Both the position numbers and the translations under genes were made by a program. The notes beneath the pieces are model-generated. The model was given only the letters and a program-made list of their open reading frames with translations, was not told the DNA's origin and made no database searches. From Gemmatimonadaceae bacterium (GTDB lineage Bacteria > Gemmatimonadota > Gemmatimonadetes > Gemmatimonadales > Gemmatimonadaceae), in NCBI GenBank assembly GCA_025930755.1, contig JAICOJ010000003.1, positions 1-64,000 on the forward strand: a DNA stretch of 64,000 nucleotides, given 5' to 3'. Of this stretch, positions 27,308 to 35,699 are shown piece after piece. Each line of letters starts with the position of its first letter. Position 1 is the stretch's first letter.

Positions 27308-27331
27308 CGATTGGGCTTCGGCCCTTAGATA
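27304..27331 (+). promoter_or_regulatory. possible promoter and small hairpin before the formate dehydrogenase operon
   Basis: TTGACG (27304-27309), 16 bp and TAGATA (27326-27331) resemble a sigma70 promoter. The spacer itself contains the tetraloop hairpin GGGC-TTCG-GCCC (27313-27324), which could instead end the upstream small gene. The two readings are not exclusive. GAGGAG (27380-27385) is the ribosome binding site for the ATG at 27392. Confidence 0.35.
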
Positions 27332-27391
27332 GGAGTGAAGGCGAACTTCCGATTGGCTCGCGACACCGGTCTTCGCGCGAGGAGTAGCGCA

Positions 27392-30300
27392 ATGACAGCC
27401 ACGCGACGGGAATTCCTCCGCTATGCCACGGGCGCCGGCGTCGGGACCGCTCTGGGCGGCCTCGCCGGTCTCGGCCTCACCCTCGCCCCCGCGCGGGCCA
27501 AAGCGCAGGCGCTGCGCATCAAGGACAGCAAGACGGTCCCCAGCATCTGCCCATTCTGCTCGGTGGGCTGCGCGACGCTGATCCACGTAAAGGACGGCGA
27601 GATCATCAACATCGAGGGTGATCCCCGCAGCCCTCATAACGAGGGAACGCTGTGTCCCAAGGGCGCCGCGATCTATCAGCTGCACAGGAATCCCAACCGC
27701 CCTACCAAGGTCCTGCACCGCAAGCCTGGCGCGAGGGACTGGGAAGTCGTCGAGCTCGGCTGGGCGATGGACCGCGTGGCGGAGCTGATCAAGAAGACAC
27801 GCGACGAGACGTTCGTCGAGCGGATGCCGGACGGCAAGCTCGTGAACATGACGACGTCCATCTTCGCCCTGGGCGGTGCGACGCTCGACAACGAGTTCAA
27901 TCACGTCGCCCAGAAGTTCTGTCGCGGCCTGGGCATCGTCGCGATCGAAAATCAGGCGCGAATATGACACAGCTCTAGCGTCCCCGGTCTGGGGTCACGG
28001 CTAGGTCGAGGCGCGGCGACGGTGTATCCGCGCAATCTGGAGCACAGTGATTGTTTCGTGATCATGGGCTCCAACATGGCCGAGTGCCATCCGGTCGCGT
28101 TCCGGTGGCCGATGAAGGCCAAGATGAACGGCGCAAAGCTGATTCACGTCGATCCGCGGTTCACGCGTACGAGCGCGAACTGCGACATTCACGCGCCCAT
28201 CCGCGCCGGGTCCGACATCGCGTTCCTCGGCGGGCTAATCAATTACGTCATCAACAGCGAGCGCTGGAACACGGACCCCTTCTTCAGGGAGTACGTGGTC
28301 AGCTACACCAACGCCGCCACGATCGTCAGCGACGATTTCAAGGATACGGAGGATCTCGAAGGGGTGTTCTCGGGATTGGTGCAATACACCGAAAAACCCG
28401 AGTGGCCGTACAACGCGTTCGTCGGCTCGTATCAGCCCGCGTCGTGGCAGTACAAATCGCCTTCCGTCCAAGGGCAAGGCGAACAGGTTGCGCCGACGGC
28501 TCGGTCCGGAGAGCAGAAGGCCGCACAGGGACCGCAGGCGGGGCAGCCAGCCGGTGGACCAACGGGCCCTCAGCCACCGGCCCCGCTTTCCTGGGATGAC
28601 GTCGTCCGCTCGCTGAAGAGGCCGCCGCCGCAGCGCGATCCAACGCTCCAGAACCCGCGCTGCGCCTTCCAGATCACGAAAAGGCACTTCGCACGCTACA
28701 CGCCTGAGGTCGTCGAGCAAATCACCGGATGCCCGCAGGCGAAGTTCCTCCAGGTCGCCGAGACCTTGCTCCAGAATTCGGGAGCCGACCGGACGTCCGC
28801 GTTCGCCTACGCGGTGGCATGGACGCAGCACACGTACGGCGTGCAGATGATCAGCTGCTGCGCGCTCCTGCAGCTGCTGTTAGGCAACATGGGCCGTCCC
28901 GGTGGCGGCATCATGGCGCTTCGCGGCCACGCCGCGATTCAGGGCTCCACCGACGTGCCGACGCTGTATCACAGCATCCATGGGTACATGAGCCACCCGA
29001 CGGTGCTGAAGAAGCACGACACGCTGCGCGACTTCATCACGACCGAGACGCCATCGGGCGGTTACTACGCCAACCTGCCCAAGTTCATGGTGTCGTACCT
29101 CAAGTCGTTCTACGGCGCCGCCGCCACTCGGGAGAACAACTGGGGCTACGACTGGCATCCCAAGATCATCGGCGACCATTCGCACATGGCGATGATGGCC
29201 GCGATGGAGGAAGGCAAGGTCAAGGGGATGATCTGCGTCGGACAGAATCCGGCGACGTCCCTCAACGGGTCATCGCAGCGAGCGGCCATGCGCAAGCTCG
29301 AGTGGATGGTCGTGAAGGACAACTGGATGACCGAGACCGCTACGCAGTGGTATTCGGCGCCGGAGATCAAGAACGGCGACGTGAAGGTCGCGGACATCAA
29401 CACCGAGGTCTTCTTCTTCCCGTCGACGCAGATCGCGGAGTACGACGGCAGCTTCACCAACACGCAGCGGATGCTGCAGTGGCATTTCAAGGCCGCCGAC
29501 GCGCCAGGCGACTGCAAGACCGACACGTGGTTCTACTATCACCTGGGCAAGCGGCTGAAGCGGGCATACGAAAACAGCTCGGCGGCGCGCGACCAGGGGT
29601 GGAAGAACACCGTCTGGGATTACGATCGCGAGCCCGCCGAGACCGCGGGTGAAATCTCCGACGAGCCTGACGAGCTCAAGATTCTGCGGGAGATCGCCGG
29701 ATTCCAGACCGCGGATCCCACCAAGCATCTCGCCGGGTTCGGCGAGCTCAAGGACGATGGCTCCACGACGTGCGCGTCGTGGATCTACTGCGGGTGTTAT
29801 CCGGCGCCCGGCCGCAATCTCACTGCGCGGCGCCAGCCGGATCCTCCGGGTGCACCGGGCGCGCATCTCAATTGGGGGTGGGCCTGGCCGGCGAATCGCC
29901 GCGTCATGTACAATCGTGCCTCGGCGGATCCGCAGGGCCGCCCGTGGAGCGAGCGCAAGCGCTGGGTCTGGTGGGACGGCTCGGCGGCGAACGCTCCGAA
30001 TGCGCAAACGGGCGCGCCGACACCCGCCGGGAAGTGGATCGGGTACGATGTGCCCGACTTCGCGTTGACCAAGGCGCCTAACGCGCAACCGAGGCCCGAC
30101 GGCATCGGCCTCGATGCGATGTCGGGGCTCGACGCATTCATCATGAAGCCCGACGGCAAGGGGTGGCTGTACGTGCCCTCCGGCCTCGTCGACGGCCCGC
30201 TGCCGACGCATTACGAGCCGGTCGAATCGCCCGTCCAGAACCTGCTCTATCCCAAGCAGCAGACGAGCCCCGTCTACAAGCACTGGGCGAAGGCGAAGAA

Positions 30301-30724
30301 CTACAATCAGGTCGCCAGGGTGGGCGATCCGGATTATCCGCACGTCATCACCACGTATCGTCTCACGGAGCACTACCTCGCTGGTGCGATGAGTCGCTGG
30401 CTGCCCTGGCTCTCCGAGCTCATGCCCGAGCTGTTCATCGAGATGGGACGTGCACTCGCCGACGAGAAGGGCATTCGCAACCTCGACTGGGTGAAGATCA
30501 AGACCCCGCGCAGCGAGATCCGCGCGAAGGCGCTCGTCACCGATCGTATCGGTGTGATGAACATCGCGGGCAAGCGCGTGCACCACGTCGGCATGCCATG
30601 GCACTGGGGATGGGAGGGTCTGAGCACGGGCGATGTCGTGAACGATCTGACGTCCTGGGTGGGTGACCCCAACGTGTCGATCCACGAAGGCAAGGCGTTC
30701 CTCTGCAACGTGGAGAAGGACTGA
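27392..30724 (+). CDS. fdnG: formate dehydrogenase-N type alpha subunit, selenocysteine-containing
   Basis: One gene of 1110 codons read through an in-frame TGA at 27965-27967 (codon 192). A Tat signal (TRREFLRYA, residues 4-12) sends the folded enzyme across the membrane. Cys53, 56, 60 and 88 (CPFCSVGC ... CPKG) bind a [4Fe-4S] cluster. Around the TGA the frame reads VAIENQARI-Sec-HSSS, matching the Sec-His active site of E. coli FdnG (VAIDNQARV-U-H). Downstream GSNMAECHPVAFRW, VDPRFTRTSA, GNMGRPGGG and ICVGQNPATS are molybdopterin-binding motifs. It oxidises formate to CO2. A Pro/Gln-rich insert (about residues 365-410) makes it longer than FdnG (1015 aa). Confidence 0.95.
27976..28003 (+). 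promoter_or_regulatory. bacterial SECIS element
   Basis: Eighteen bases after the TGA, CCCC (27982-27985) and GGGG (27991-27994) form a stem around the loop GGTCT, the GGUCU-type loop that SelB recognises in E. coli formate dehydrogenase mRNAs. Outer pairs GT/AC and TAGC (27976-27979)/GCTA (28000-28003) extend the stem with a small bulge (TC at 27995-27996). The element lies entirely in coding sequence, as in other bacterial SECIS elements. Confidence 0.88.
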
Positions 30725-31539
30725 TGGCCGAAGCGATGGGGTTCTTCACCGACACGACCGTCTGCATCGGCTGCAAAGCCTGCGAGGTCGCGTGCAAGAG
30801 CTGGAACCAGCTCCCGGCGCGGGAAGGCGGCCAACCCGAGTTGAGCGGTATCAGCTACGACAACACGGTGCAGCTCAGCGGCACGACGTGGCGTCACGTC
30901 AAGTTCATCGAGCAGTTCGACGGGCCGTACAACGGCCGCTGGCTCATGATGAGCGACGTCTGCAAGCATTGCGTGCAAGCAGGGTGCATCGAGGTGTGCC
31001 CGACGGGCGCCATCATCCGCACCGAGTTCGATACCGTCGTCATCCAGTCCGACGTCTGCAACGGCTGCCGCGCGTGCATTGCCGGCTGCCCGTTCGGCGT
31101 CATCGACATGAACCCCGTGTCGGGTACGGCGCAGAAGTGCACGCTGTGCTACGACCGCATGAGCGTGGGGCTCGAGCCGGCGTGCTCGAAGGCGTGTCCC
31201 ACCGACTCGATTCAGTTCGGGCCGATCGACGATCTGCGACGGCGGGCGCAAACGCGGCTCGAGCAGCTGCAATCGCAGGGGGAGACGCGCGCGCAGCTCT
31301 ATGGCGCGGACCCGGAGGGGCCGGTCGGCGGACTGAATTCCTTCTATCTCCTGGTCGACGAGCCCGAGGTGTACGGTTTGCCCTCCCAACCGAAGCTGCC
31401 AAGCCGCAACCTCGCGTCGAGCGCCGCTGGGTCAGTCGTTGGAGCGGCCGTCCTCGGAGCAGTCGGCCTGGTCACGCTGCGCAAGCGCCGCTCGGAGGAC
31501 GTGGCCGAGTCGGAGCGTGGGGGGCAGCCGCGTGCCTGA
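30724..31539 (+). CDS. fdnH: formate dehydrogenase beta subunit, four [4Fe-4S] clusters
   Basis: 271 aa; the ATG overlaps the fdnG stop (TGATG). Cysteine groups CIGCKACEVACKSW, CKHCVQAGCIEVCP, CNGCRACIAGCPFG and CTLCYDR...CSKACP arrange four [4Fe-4S] clusters, as in FdnH, and carry electrons from the alpha subunit toward the membrane. Near the C-terminus a hydrophobic helix (SAAGSVVGAAVLGAVGLVTL) followed by RKRR is the membrane anchor, like the single TM helix of FdnH. It is exported with the alpha subunit by the Tat route. Confidence 0.95.
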   Translation: MAEAMGFFTDTTVCIGCKACEVACKSWNQLPAREGGQPELSGISYDNTVQLSGTTWRHVKFIEQFDGPYNGRWLMMSDVCKHCVQAGCIEVCPTGAIIRTEFDTVVIQSDVCNGCRACIAGCPFGVIDMNPVSGTAQKCTLCYDRMSVGLEPACSKACPTDSIQFGPIDDLRRRAQTRLEQLQSQGETRAQLYGADPEGPVGGLNSFYLLVDEPEVYGLPSQPKLPSRNLASSAAGSVVGAAVLGAVGLVTLRKRRSEDVAESERGGQPRA

Positions 31540-32452
31540 CACGTTCTTCACGACGCCGCCCGAATGGACGTGGTGGATCATCTTCTACTTCTTCATCGGC
31601 GGCATCGCCGGGGGAAGCTTCTTCATTGCGTCGCTGCTGTACCTGTTCGGCCGCCCGAGCGACCGACCCGTCGTCAGGCTCGGCTACTACGTCGCATTCG
31701 TCGGCGTGGTCATCAGCGGCATCCTGCTGATTCTCGACCTGCACCGGCCGCTCCGCTTCTGGCACATGCTCATCGAGTCCAATACCGGAAACCTCATGTT
31801 CAAGTCGTGGACGCCGATGTCCATCGGCTCATGGGGACTCCTGCTGTTCGGACTCTTCGCGGCGCTGGCGGCGCTCAGCGCCGCGCGGGAAGAAGAGCGT
31901 GTGCGGTGGGGACCGGGGTTTGTGGTCGGACGTGGATTTCGTACCGTCGTCGCGATCATCGGCGGCATCCTTGGATTCTTCCTCGCCGGCTATACCGGCG
32001 TGCTGCTCAGTGTCTCCAACCGGCCGGTGTGGGCGGACTCGCCCATGTTAGGCGCGCTGTTTCTCATTTCGGCTGCCTCGACGGCTGCTGCCACCTTGAT
32101 CCTGCTCGGTCGGCGTCGTGACGCCGTCGATGCTGCCTCACTGGGTAAGCTCGCGGAATTCGACAAGTGGGCCTTGATTCTCGAGCTCGTCGCCATCGTC
32201 GTGTTCCTCGTCACGCTCGGTGCCGCGGTGCAGGTGTTCCTCAGTGTGTGGGGCGTGCTGCTGGTCCTCGGCGTGATCGGCGCTGGCATCCTGCTTCCAC
32301 TCGCGATCGGCATGGGATGGGTGAAGCGGTGGTCGACGAAACCGGCGACGGCGGCCGTACTCGTCCTCGTAGGCGGCTTTCTGCTTCGCGTCGTCACGCT
32401 TCTTTCATCGGAGCAGGTCCACATCGCGGGGCACCGGGTCATTTCGCCGTGA
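31532..32452 (+). CDS. nrfD: NrfD/PsrC-type membrane subunit
   Basis: 306 aa from the GTG at 31532 (8-bp overlap with fdnH). Eight or nine hydrophobic helices. PPEWTWWIIFYFFIGGIAGG and DLHRPLRFWHML, then MFKSWTPMSIGSWGLLLFG are the NrfD/PsrC hallmarks. This haem-free quinone-interacting subunit replaces the cytochrome b556 FdnI of the E. coli enzyme, so formate electrons should enter the menaquinone/ubiquinone pool without haem b. It ends with a GTGA overlap with the next gene. Confidence 0.9.
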   Translation: MPDTFFTTPPEWTWWIIFYFFIGGIAGGSFFIASLLYLFGRPSDRPVVRLGYYVAFVGVVISGILLILDLHRPLRFWHMLIESNTGNLMFKSWTPMSIGSWGLLLFGLFAALAALSAAREEERVRWGPGFVVGRGFRTVVAIIGGILGFFLAGYTGVLLSVSNRPVWADSPMLGALFLISAASTAAATLILLGRRRDAVDAASLGKLAEFDKWALILELVAIVVFLVTLGAAVQVFLSVWGVLLVLGVIGAGILLPLAIGMGWVKRWSTKPATAAVLVLVGGFLLRVVTLLSSEQVHIAGHRVISP

Positions 32453-32721
32453 CCACGCGATCGTCGAGCATTGCCGCGGCCCTCGCGCTCGCCGGCGTAA
32501 TGGTCCTGGCATCGTGCGACAGTCCGGAGGCTGATCGCGTGCGCGGTGGTGGCGAGCGAGGCGCGGACGTGGGGAATCGCAACCCCGTCATTGAAACGCA
32601 CGCCGGATCGAAGATGTACTACGATACCCCATGCCTCATGCCTGACGACGAATGCAGCGGACCACCAGCGGTATCGGGACTCCCGGGGGACTTTCCGGAC
32701 ACGAGGCGCAGGGGCACCTAG
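32449..32721 (+). CDS. small lipoprotein in the formate dehydrogenase operon
   Basis: 90 aa from the GTG at 32449. The signal sequence ends VLASC (lipobox), leaving a short hydrophilic mature chain with two further cysteines (DTPCLMPDDEC). No family recognised. It overlaps both the NrfD gene (4 bp) and fdhE (70 bp), so it is embedded in the operon. It may be an accessory of the periplasmic complex, but nothing in the sequence says how. Confidence 0.65.
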   Translation: MTTRSSSIAAALALAGVMVLASCDSPEADRVRGGGERGADVGNRNPVIETHAGSKMYYDTPCLMPDDECSGPPAVSGLPGDFPDTRRRGT

Positions 32722-33575
32722 ACCAGGCCTGGCGGCCGTGGGTCAAGCTGCTCGATGTAGCGCTCCAGGCGGCCGAGAGCTCCGCCTGGGCATCGGCCGT
32801 CCCGGAGCTGCCGGTGCGGAGCGACGCCGCGTGGCCGCCCTACGCGCCGTTGCTCGAGGGGGCATCGATCCGCATCGATGGGCGTCGTACGCGCAAGCTC
32901 GTGCGCGAGCTCATCCATACGGCCGATGATGCACGCGACGCGGGCGCACAATGGTCCACGGCGATGCGCGGCCGCCGGCTGGATGCCGTTGGGCTGCTTC
33001 ACGCCGCCATCATCCGCGATCATGACGCCGTGGAACGGATCGCTGCCCGAGCGGGCATCGATGCGTCGGCGCTCGCGGTCGTCGCGCAGCTCGCGGTGAT
33101 GCCGCTGCTGCACGCCTGCGCCGACCGGTGGCGAGAGCACGTTTCGTCGGCGTGGACGCATGGGTATTGCCCGGTGTGCGCGGCCTGGCCGGCGCTGGCG
33201 GAGCTGCGCGGTCTCGAGCGCAGCCGCCGGCTGCGGTGCGGTCGGTGCGCCACCGATTGGCCGCTGCCCGTGCTTCAGTGTGCCTACTGCGGCGAAGACG
33301 ATCACGATCGTCTCGGAACGTTGACACCCGAGGGCGAGTCGCAGACGCGACGCGTCGAGGTATGCTACACCTGCAAGGGATATCTCAAGACCTTCACCAC
33401 GCTGCGGCCGATGGTACTGCGCACGATCGCGATGACCGACCTCGCGAGTGTCGATCTCGACCTGATCGCGCAGGAACGGCAGTACGCACGGCCGTCCCAG
33501 TTCGCGCACCGCCTCACGCTCACGGTATCACGTGCCGGAGCGCGAGCGGGCGAGCTCCGGACGCCGGCACCCTAA
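32652..33575 (+). CDS. fdhE: formate dehydrogenase accessory protein FdhE
   Basis: 307 aa. Four CxxC pairs in the C-terminal half (CPVC, CGRC, CAYC, CYTC) form the rubredoxin-like iron-binding sites of FdhE, followed by GYLKTFTTLRP and TDLASVDLDLIAQERQY, which are family signatures. FdhE is a cytoplasmic factor needed for active respiratory formate dehydrogenase and interacts with the catalytic subunit before Tat export. The start may be later, since the first 70 bp overlap the lipoprotein gene. FdhD is not in the window. Confidence 0.92.
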   Translation: MQRTTSGIGTPGGLSGHEAQGHLDQAWRPWVKLLDVALQAAESSAWASAVPELPVRSDAAWPPYAPLLEGASIRIDGRRTRKLVRELIHTADDARDAGAQWSTAMRGRRLDAVGLLHAAIIRDHDAVERIAARAGIDASALAVVAQLAVMPLLHACADRWREHVSSAWTHGYCPVCAAWPALAELRGLERSRRLRCGRCATDWPLPVLQCAYCGEDDHDRLGTLTPEGESQTRRVEVCYTCKGYLKTFTTLRPMVLRTIAMTDLASVDLDLIAQERQYARPSQFAHRLTLTVSRAGARAGELRTPAP

Positions 33576-33580
33576 CGGCG

Positions 33581-33931
33581 ATGCGGCCGGCGGACATCTG
33601 TCGTGAGCTCCTCGAGACGATCGAGGTATCGGAAGGCCGGCGGAAGCGCCGCGTCCGCGACACGACCGCCGACTCCATCGGGCTGCAGCTCAAGCGCACC
33701 CTGCTGGCGGAGATCGTGAGCGCGGATCCGAGCGCCGATGATTTCGAGGGGTGGCTTCTCGAGCGCTGTCTCGCCGAAGGTCCGTCGGATGGGCCGGTGC
33801 GGGCGATCGCAATCACGATCTGGGAGGAATGGCAACTGACCCAAGCGAGCGGTGATTTTCGACAGTGGCTCGCGCAAGGTGCGCCGTCGGAGGACCGGGA
33901 GTCTTCTTCTGGGAATGGAGTGGTGCGATGA
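33581..33931 (+). CDS. hypothetical protein of the formate dehydrogenase operon
   Basis: 116 aa from the ATG at 33581, five bases after fdhE. Mostly alpha-helical and charged (MRPADICRELLETIEVSEGR, then LLAEIVSADPSADDFEGWLL, then IAITIWEEWQLTQASGDFRQ). The pattern resembles small cytoplasmic accessory proteins, but I do not recognise a family. It overlaps the next gene by ATGA, so it is translated with the operon. A chaperone-like role for one of the formate dehydrogenase subunits is a guess from position. Confidence 0.65.
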   Translation: MRPADICRELLETIEVSEGRRKRRVRDTTADSIGLQLKRTLLAEIVSADPSADDFEGWLLERCLAEGPSDGPVRAIAITIWEEWQLTQASGDFRQWLAQGAPSEDRESSSGNGVVR

Positions 33932-34218
33932 GGCGCTCACGAATTGCTTCCCGCGCGTTCATCGCGGTGCTGGTGCTGGCCGCGTGCGGGGATGACGACG
34001 AGGCCGGAATACGCGAGGGACCAGCGAGTGGTATGCTTGCCGACTCGGCAGTGCTCGCGGAGATGCGGGATACGGTGACAGTCAACCGGATCATTTACGA
34101 CCCAGCGCCCGATCTGTCGCTTTCATCGGCTCAGCAGCGGCGTCCGGAGATCTTCAGGCCGCCAGCGGCGGTCGCTCCTGCTCCCCGCGCGCAATCTCGG
34201 GATACGAGTAGGAGCTAG
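33928..34218 (+). CDS. small lipoprotein, C-terminus set by a repeat element
   Basis: 96 aa. The signal sequence ends VLAAC (lipobox). The mature chain is hydrophilic and ends in a Pro/Ala-rich stretch. Its last codons AGT-AGG-AGC-TAG (Ser-Arg-Ser-stop) already belong to the left arm of palindrome B. No family is recognised. It is the last gene of the formate dehydrogenase operon by overlap. Confidence 0.6.
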   Translation: MRRSRIASRAFIAVLVLAACGDDDEAGIREGPASGMLADSAVLAEMRDTVTVNRIIYDPAPDLSLSSAQQRRPEIFRPPAAVAPAPRAQSRDTSRS

Positions 34219-34330
34219 GGGTCAGGGGTCAGGGGTCAGGGGTGGAAAGGCGGCGCGGCCTCATCAGATGAGCGCGGCAGCTTCGCTGCCGCGCCTTTCC
34301 ATCCCTGACCCCTGACCCCTAGCTCCTGCT
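34209..34330. repeat. heptad-arm palindrome B, core type I
   Basis: It lies between convergent genes. The left arm AGGAGCT followed by AGGGGTC repeated about four times (34210-34243) is matched by the inverted GACCCCT repeats and AGCTCCT of the right arm (34303-34327). The core holds two further hairpins: CTCATC-GATGAG (34260-34272) and GCGCGGCAGC...GCTGCCGCGC (34272-34294). The same core, reversed, occurs in palindrome F. Both flanking genes take their TAG stop from the arms. Confidence 0.85.
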
Positions 34331-34903
34331 TTCAAACCGGTCGATGATCCGCTTGCCCCCGCCAGCGGCTACGAGCTCATGTCGCGCCTGGCCCGCGACG
34401 TCGACGTCGACGAACTCCGCCATGTATTCGGGGACCCATGCCGGCGGATCGCCGGCCATCCCCCACGGGCTGCGCGCGAATGCCGTTTTCCCGTCCGCTA
34501 CCGTAAACACGGGCATGCCCAGAACCGATGCGGCGCGGACCGCCTCTCGCTCGAACCCACTGGTCGAGAACATCATGGCGTAGTGGGCCCTGGCTTGCTG
34601 CACCTTCGTGTGAAGCGCCTCGATCGCGGTGGCGCCCACGGGGGCAGGCCGGTTATGGCATTCGATCAGCACGTAGCGGTCGCTATCTCCAATGTGCAGC
34701 GAGCATCCGAGCTCCACGGTGTAGTCGTCGGTCTTTCCTGCGGTCAGAATCCGGTCGCGTACCTTCACCGCGGACGGAGCGAGCCCGGCTTTTCGCAGCT
34801 CACGCGTGACGAAGATCTCGACCTCGTGAGGCAGCAGCGATCTCGGGTTACCCAACGGAAGCCTCGGACGTGAAGTCCCCGCAATCTTCGGAGGCGCATC
34901 CAT
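34319..34903 (-). CDS. PD-(D/E)XK nuclease-like protein (Mrr_cat-like)
   Basis: 194 aa from the ATG at 34903, whose CAT complement overlaps the divergent ATG at 34902. LLPHEVEIFVTRELRKAGL is an N-terminal helix; DDYTVELG, YVLIECHNR, HTKVQQARAHYAMMFSTSGF and EAVRAASVLGMPVF follow the core order of Mrr-type restriction-endonuclease-like folds. The usual E-x-K has become E-C-H in VLIECHNR, so catalysis is doubtful. No methylase or other restriction genes are nearby. Its Ser-Arg-Ser-stop C-terminus is encoded in the right arm of palindrome B. Confidence 0.65.
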   Translation of the reverse strand: MDAPPKIAGTSRPRLPLGNPRSLLPHEVEIFVTRELRKAGLAPSAVKVRDRILTAGKTDDYTVELGCSLHIGDSDRYVLIECHNRPAPVGATAIEALHTKVQQARAHYAMMFSTSGFEREAVRAASVLGMPVFTVADGKTAFARSPWGMAGDPPAWVPEYMAEFVDVDVAGQARHELVAAGGGKRIIDRFESRS

Positions 34904-35699
34904 GAGAAGCAAGGCCAGCGTTCGCGGGCACCCCATTCACCCGGCGCTCATCCCCTTCCCGTTCGCCTTCCTCACCGGCGCTTTTTTCTTCGATGCGGCG
35001 GGTTGGCTAGTCGATCGCGAGAGCTGGTGGACGACCGGCGGTCACCTGGCAGCCGCCGGTATTGCGACAGCGCTCGTCGCCGCCGTGCCGGGATTCATCG
35101 ACTACCTGTTCACCGTCCCACCACGCAGCTCGGGCAAGCGGCGCGCGACGCGGCACATGCTCGTGAATCTGCTCGCCGTGGCCCTCGTCGCGGTCGCGTG
35201 GATCATGCGACGCGGGATGATCGCTGGTCCCGACATCTGGGTGCTGGGACTCGAGCTCGCTGCCCTCGGCCTGCTCACCGCCGGTGGATGGATGGGAGGC
35301 GTACTGGTGAACCGCAACCAGATCGGCGTCGACCATCGCTACGCAAGCGCCGGCAAGTGGAAGGAACAGCGCATCGCGGCGAGTCCAGGGGCGCCAGGGA
35401 CCGTCGCGAACGTCGATGAGCTCAAAGTGGACCAGATGAAGCTGCTCCACGTCGGCGATCGGCGAATCGTCCTCGGTCGTACCGAACAAGGATACGTTGC
35501 ATTCGACGATCACTGTCCCCATCGTGGCGGCTCGCTCGCCGGCGGAACGATGATGTGTGGGACGGTGCAGTGCCCTTGGCACGGCTCCCAGTTCGATGTG
35601 CGAACCGGGGCGGTCAAGGCCGGCCCCGCGGATCGATCGATCGAAACGTACCGGATCGAGCAACACGGGAACGAGATTCGACTCTCGCTTTCGCGATGA
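34902..35699 (+). CDS. DUF2231 membrane domain fused to a Rieske domain
   Basis: 265 aa with GGAGG six bases before the ATG. Residues 1-160 are DUF2231: [20 protein letters not shown] is the diagnostic start, and four transmembrane helices follow. Residues 170-265 are a Rieske domain with [10 protein letters not shown] and [13 protein letters not shown], two Cys and two His for a [2Fe-2S] centre. The fusion is found in several soil bacteria. It is probably an electron carrier on the cytoplasmic face of the membrane; partners are unknown. It overlaps the next gene by ATGA. Confidence 0.88.
   Translation: MRSKASVRGHPIHPALIPFPFAFLTGAFFFDAAGWLVDRESWWTTGGHLAAAGIATALVAAVPGFIDYLFTVPPRSSGKRRATRHMLVNLLAVALVAVAWIMRRGMIAGPDIWVLGLELAALGLLTAGGWMGGVLVNRNQIGVDHRYASAGKWKEQRIAASPGAPGTVANVDELKVDQMKLLHVGDRRIVLGRTEQGYVAFDDHCPHRGGSLAGGTMMCGTVQCPWHGSQFDVRTGAVKAGPADRSIETYRIEQHGNEIRLSLSR

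Noticed and set aside
27965-27967. In-frame TGA as a nonsense mutation splitting the formate dehydrogenase gene
   Set aside because: Position matches the Sec residue of FdnG and a SECIS-type hairpin follows, so selenocysteine is the better explanation.
34319-35699. Nuclease-like gene with neighbours as a restriction or defence island
   Set aside because: No methyltransferase, helicase or other defence gene is adjacent and the catalytic Lys is missing; the neighbour is a Rieske membrane protein.
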